This document shows, in pieces, positions 63,840 to 64,000 of a stretch of DNA of 64,000 nucleotides. The DNA lies in NCBI GenBank assembly GCA_028282465.1, contig JANQHX010000045.1, forward strand, positions 1 to 64,000, given 5' to 3'. Within the stretch, counting starts at the first letter, position 1. Every line of letters starts with the position of its first letter. The position numbers were made by a program, and so were the translations under genes. A model generated the notes under the pieces. It did no database searches. It was not told the origin of the DNA and saw only the letters and a program-made list of their open reading frames with translations. Source of the stretch: Gynuella sp. (GTDB lineage: Bacteria; Pseudomonadota; Gammaproteobacteria; Pseudomonadales; Natronospirillaceae).

Positions 63840-64000
63840 TCCAACTCCTGATCGGAAATAACACTTCTCCCTTTACCTAAGTCCTGGGCTCTTCCGAGCT
63901 CCTCTACTGACAACACTTTTTCCAGTTTTAATACGGTGATGAAGCAATCGCCGCAGCGGCCCATTTTTGCAATAAATTCAGGCTTAATATCTGTACCAAA
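63836..64000 (-). CDS. cheW: CheW-like adaptor, C-terminal end (partial)
   Basis: 54 residues at the window edge on the minus strand. FIAKMGRCGDCFITVLKLEKVLSV matches the CheW C-terminal beta-domain (..Y-x-x-G-x-G-x-x-x-x-x-LLD-x-x-K-V-L-S). A short tail (EELGRAQDLGKGR) follows. The rest, and presumably cheA/cheY, lie beyond the window. Overlaps cheR by four bases. Confidence 0.8.
   Translation of the reverse strand, partial: FGTDIKPEFIAKMGRCGDCFITVLKLEKVLSVEELGRAQDLGKGRSVISDQELE

Noticed and set aside
1-64000. CRISPR arrays, tRNA or rRNA genes
   Set aside because: No regularly spaced repeats, and no tRNA-like cloverleaf or rRNA segments noticed on either strand.

Overview
The window looks like a chromosomal segment of a moderately AT-rich, motile, probably marine gammaproteobacterium. 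The gene order prfB-lysS, recJ, thrC-hom-dsbC and rplS-trmD-rimM-rpsP recalls the Pseudomonas/Oceanospirillales chromosome. TonB receptors, outer-membrane barrels, an RND exporter and a chemotaxis locus mark a Gram-negative. No species can be named from sequence alone, and I see no rRNA or tRNA genes.

Left part (1-9.9 kb), accessory and signalling: an integron integrase gene with a near-consensus LexA box in its promoter and a poorly conserved attachment/cassette region to its left; a LysR regulator overlapping a secreted depolymerase-type esterase; a YefM-YoeB toxin-antitoxin pair with a palindromic operator; a GH13 alpha-glucosidase; a relic of a MITE end; an Hpt-HD-GYP protein; an HDOD protein translationally coupled to a soluble transhydrogenase; and a small protein resembling the tip of a chemoreceptor.

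Core part (10-38 kb): PilZ protein, small barrel protein, an epimerase-like SDR, a MvaT-like silencer behind lysS, prfB with its programmed frameshift, recJ, the ergothioneine pair egtB-egtD followed by an acyl-CoA synthetase behind two competing hairpins, thrC, hom, dsbC, the ribosomal/tRNA-modification operon rpsP-rimM-trmD-rplS, a rhomboid protease, DUF188, a DUF2946-like and PepSY pair, thioesterase, tpx, LysE, glpE, fklB, an SDR with an AraC regulator, trhO and hemH.

Right part (38-64 kb), envelope and sensing: a large secreted metalloprotease-propeller-barrel protein; a TIGR02647-type protein; a secreted sugar dehydrogenase overlapping a carboxylesterase; an Mpv17-like membrane protein; an RND/LolA-like/outer-membrane protein/TetR operon with repeated TTTACAC boxes; an unrecognised secreted protein; an SDR/TetR divergent pair around a 25-bp palindrome; a TonB receptor with two orphan substrate-binding proteins; and a chemotaxis locus split into STAS+MCP (plus strand) and cheW-cheR-cheD-cheB (minus strand). 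A 270-bp IS5-like MITE sits between the two halves and supplies the cheB stop codon. The candidates I find most unusual are the metalloprotease-propeller-barrel protein, the permease-less TonB/binding-protein operon, the MITE at cheB, and the Mpv17-like protein.
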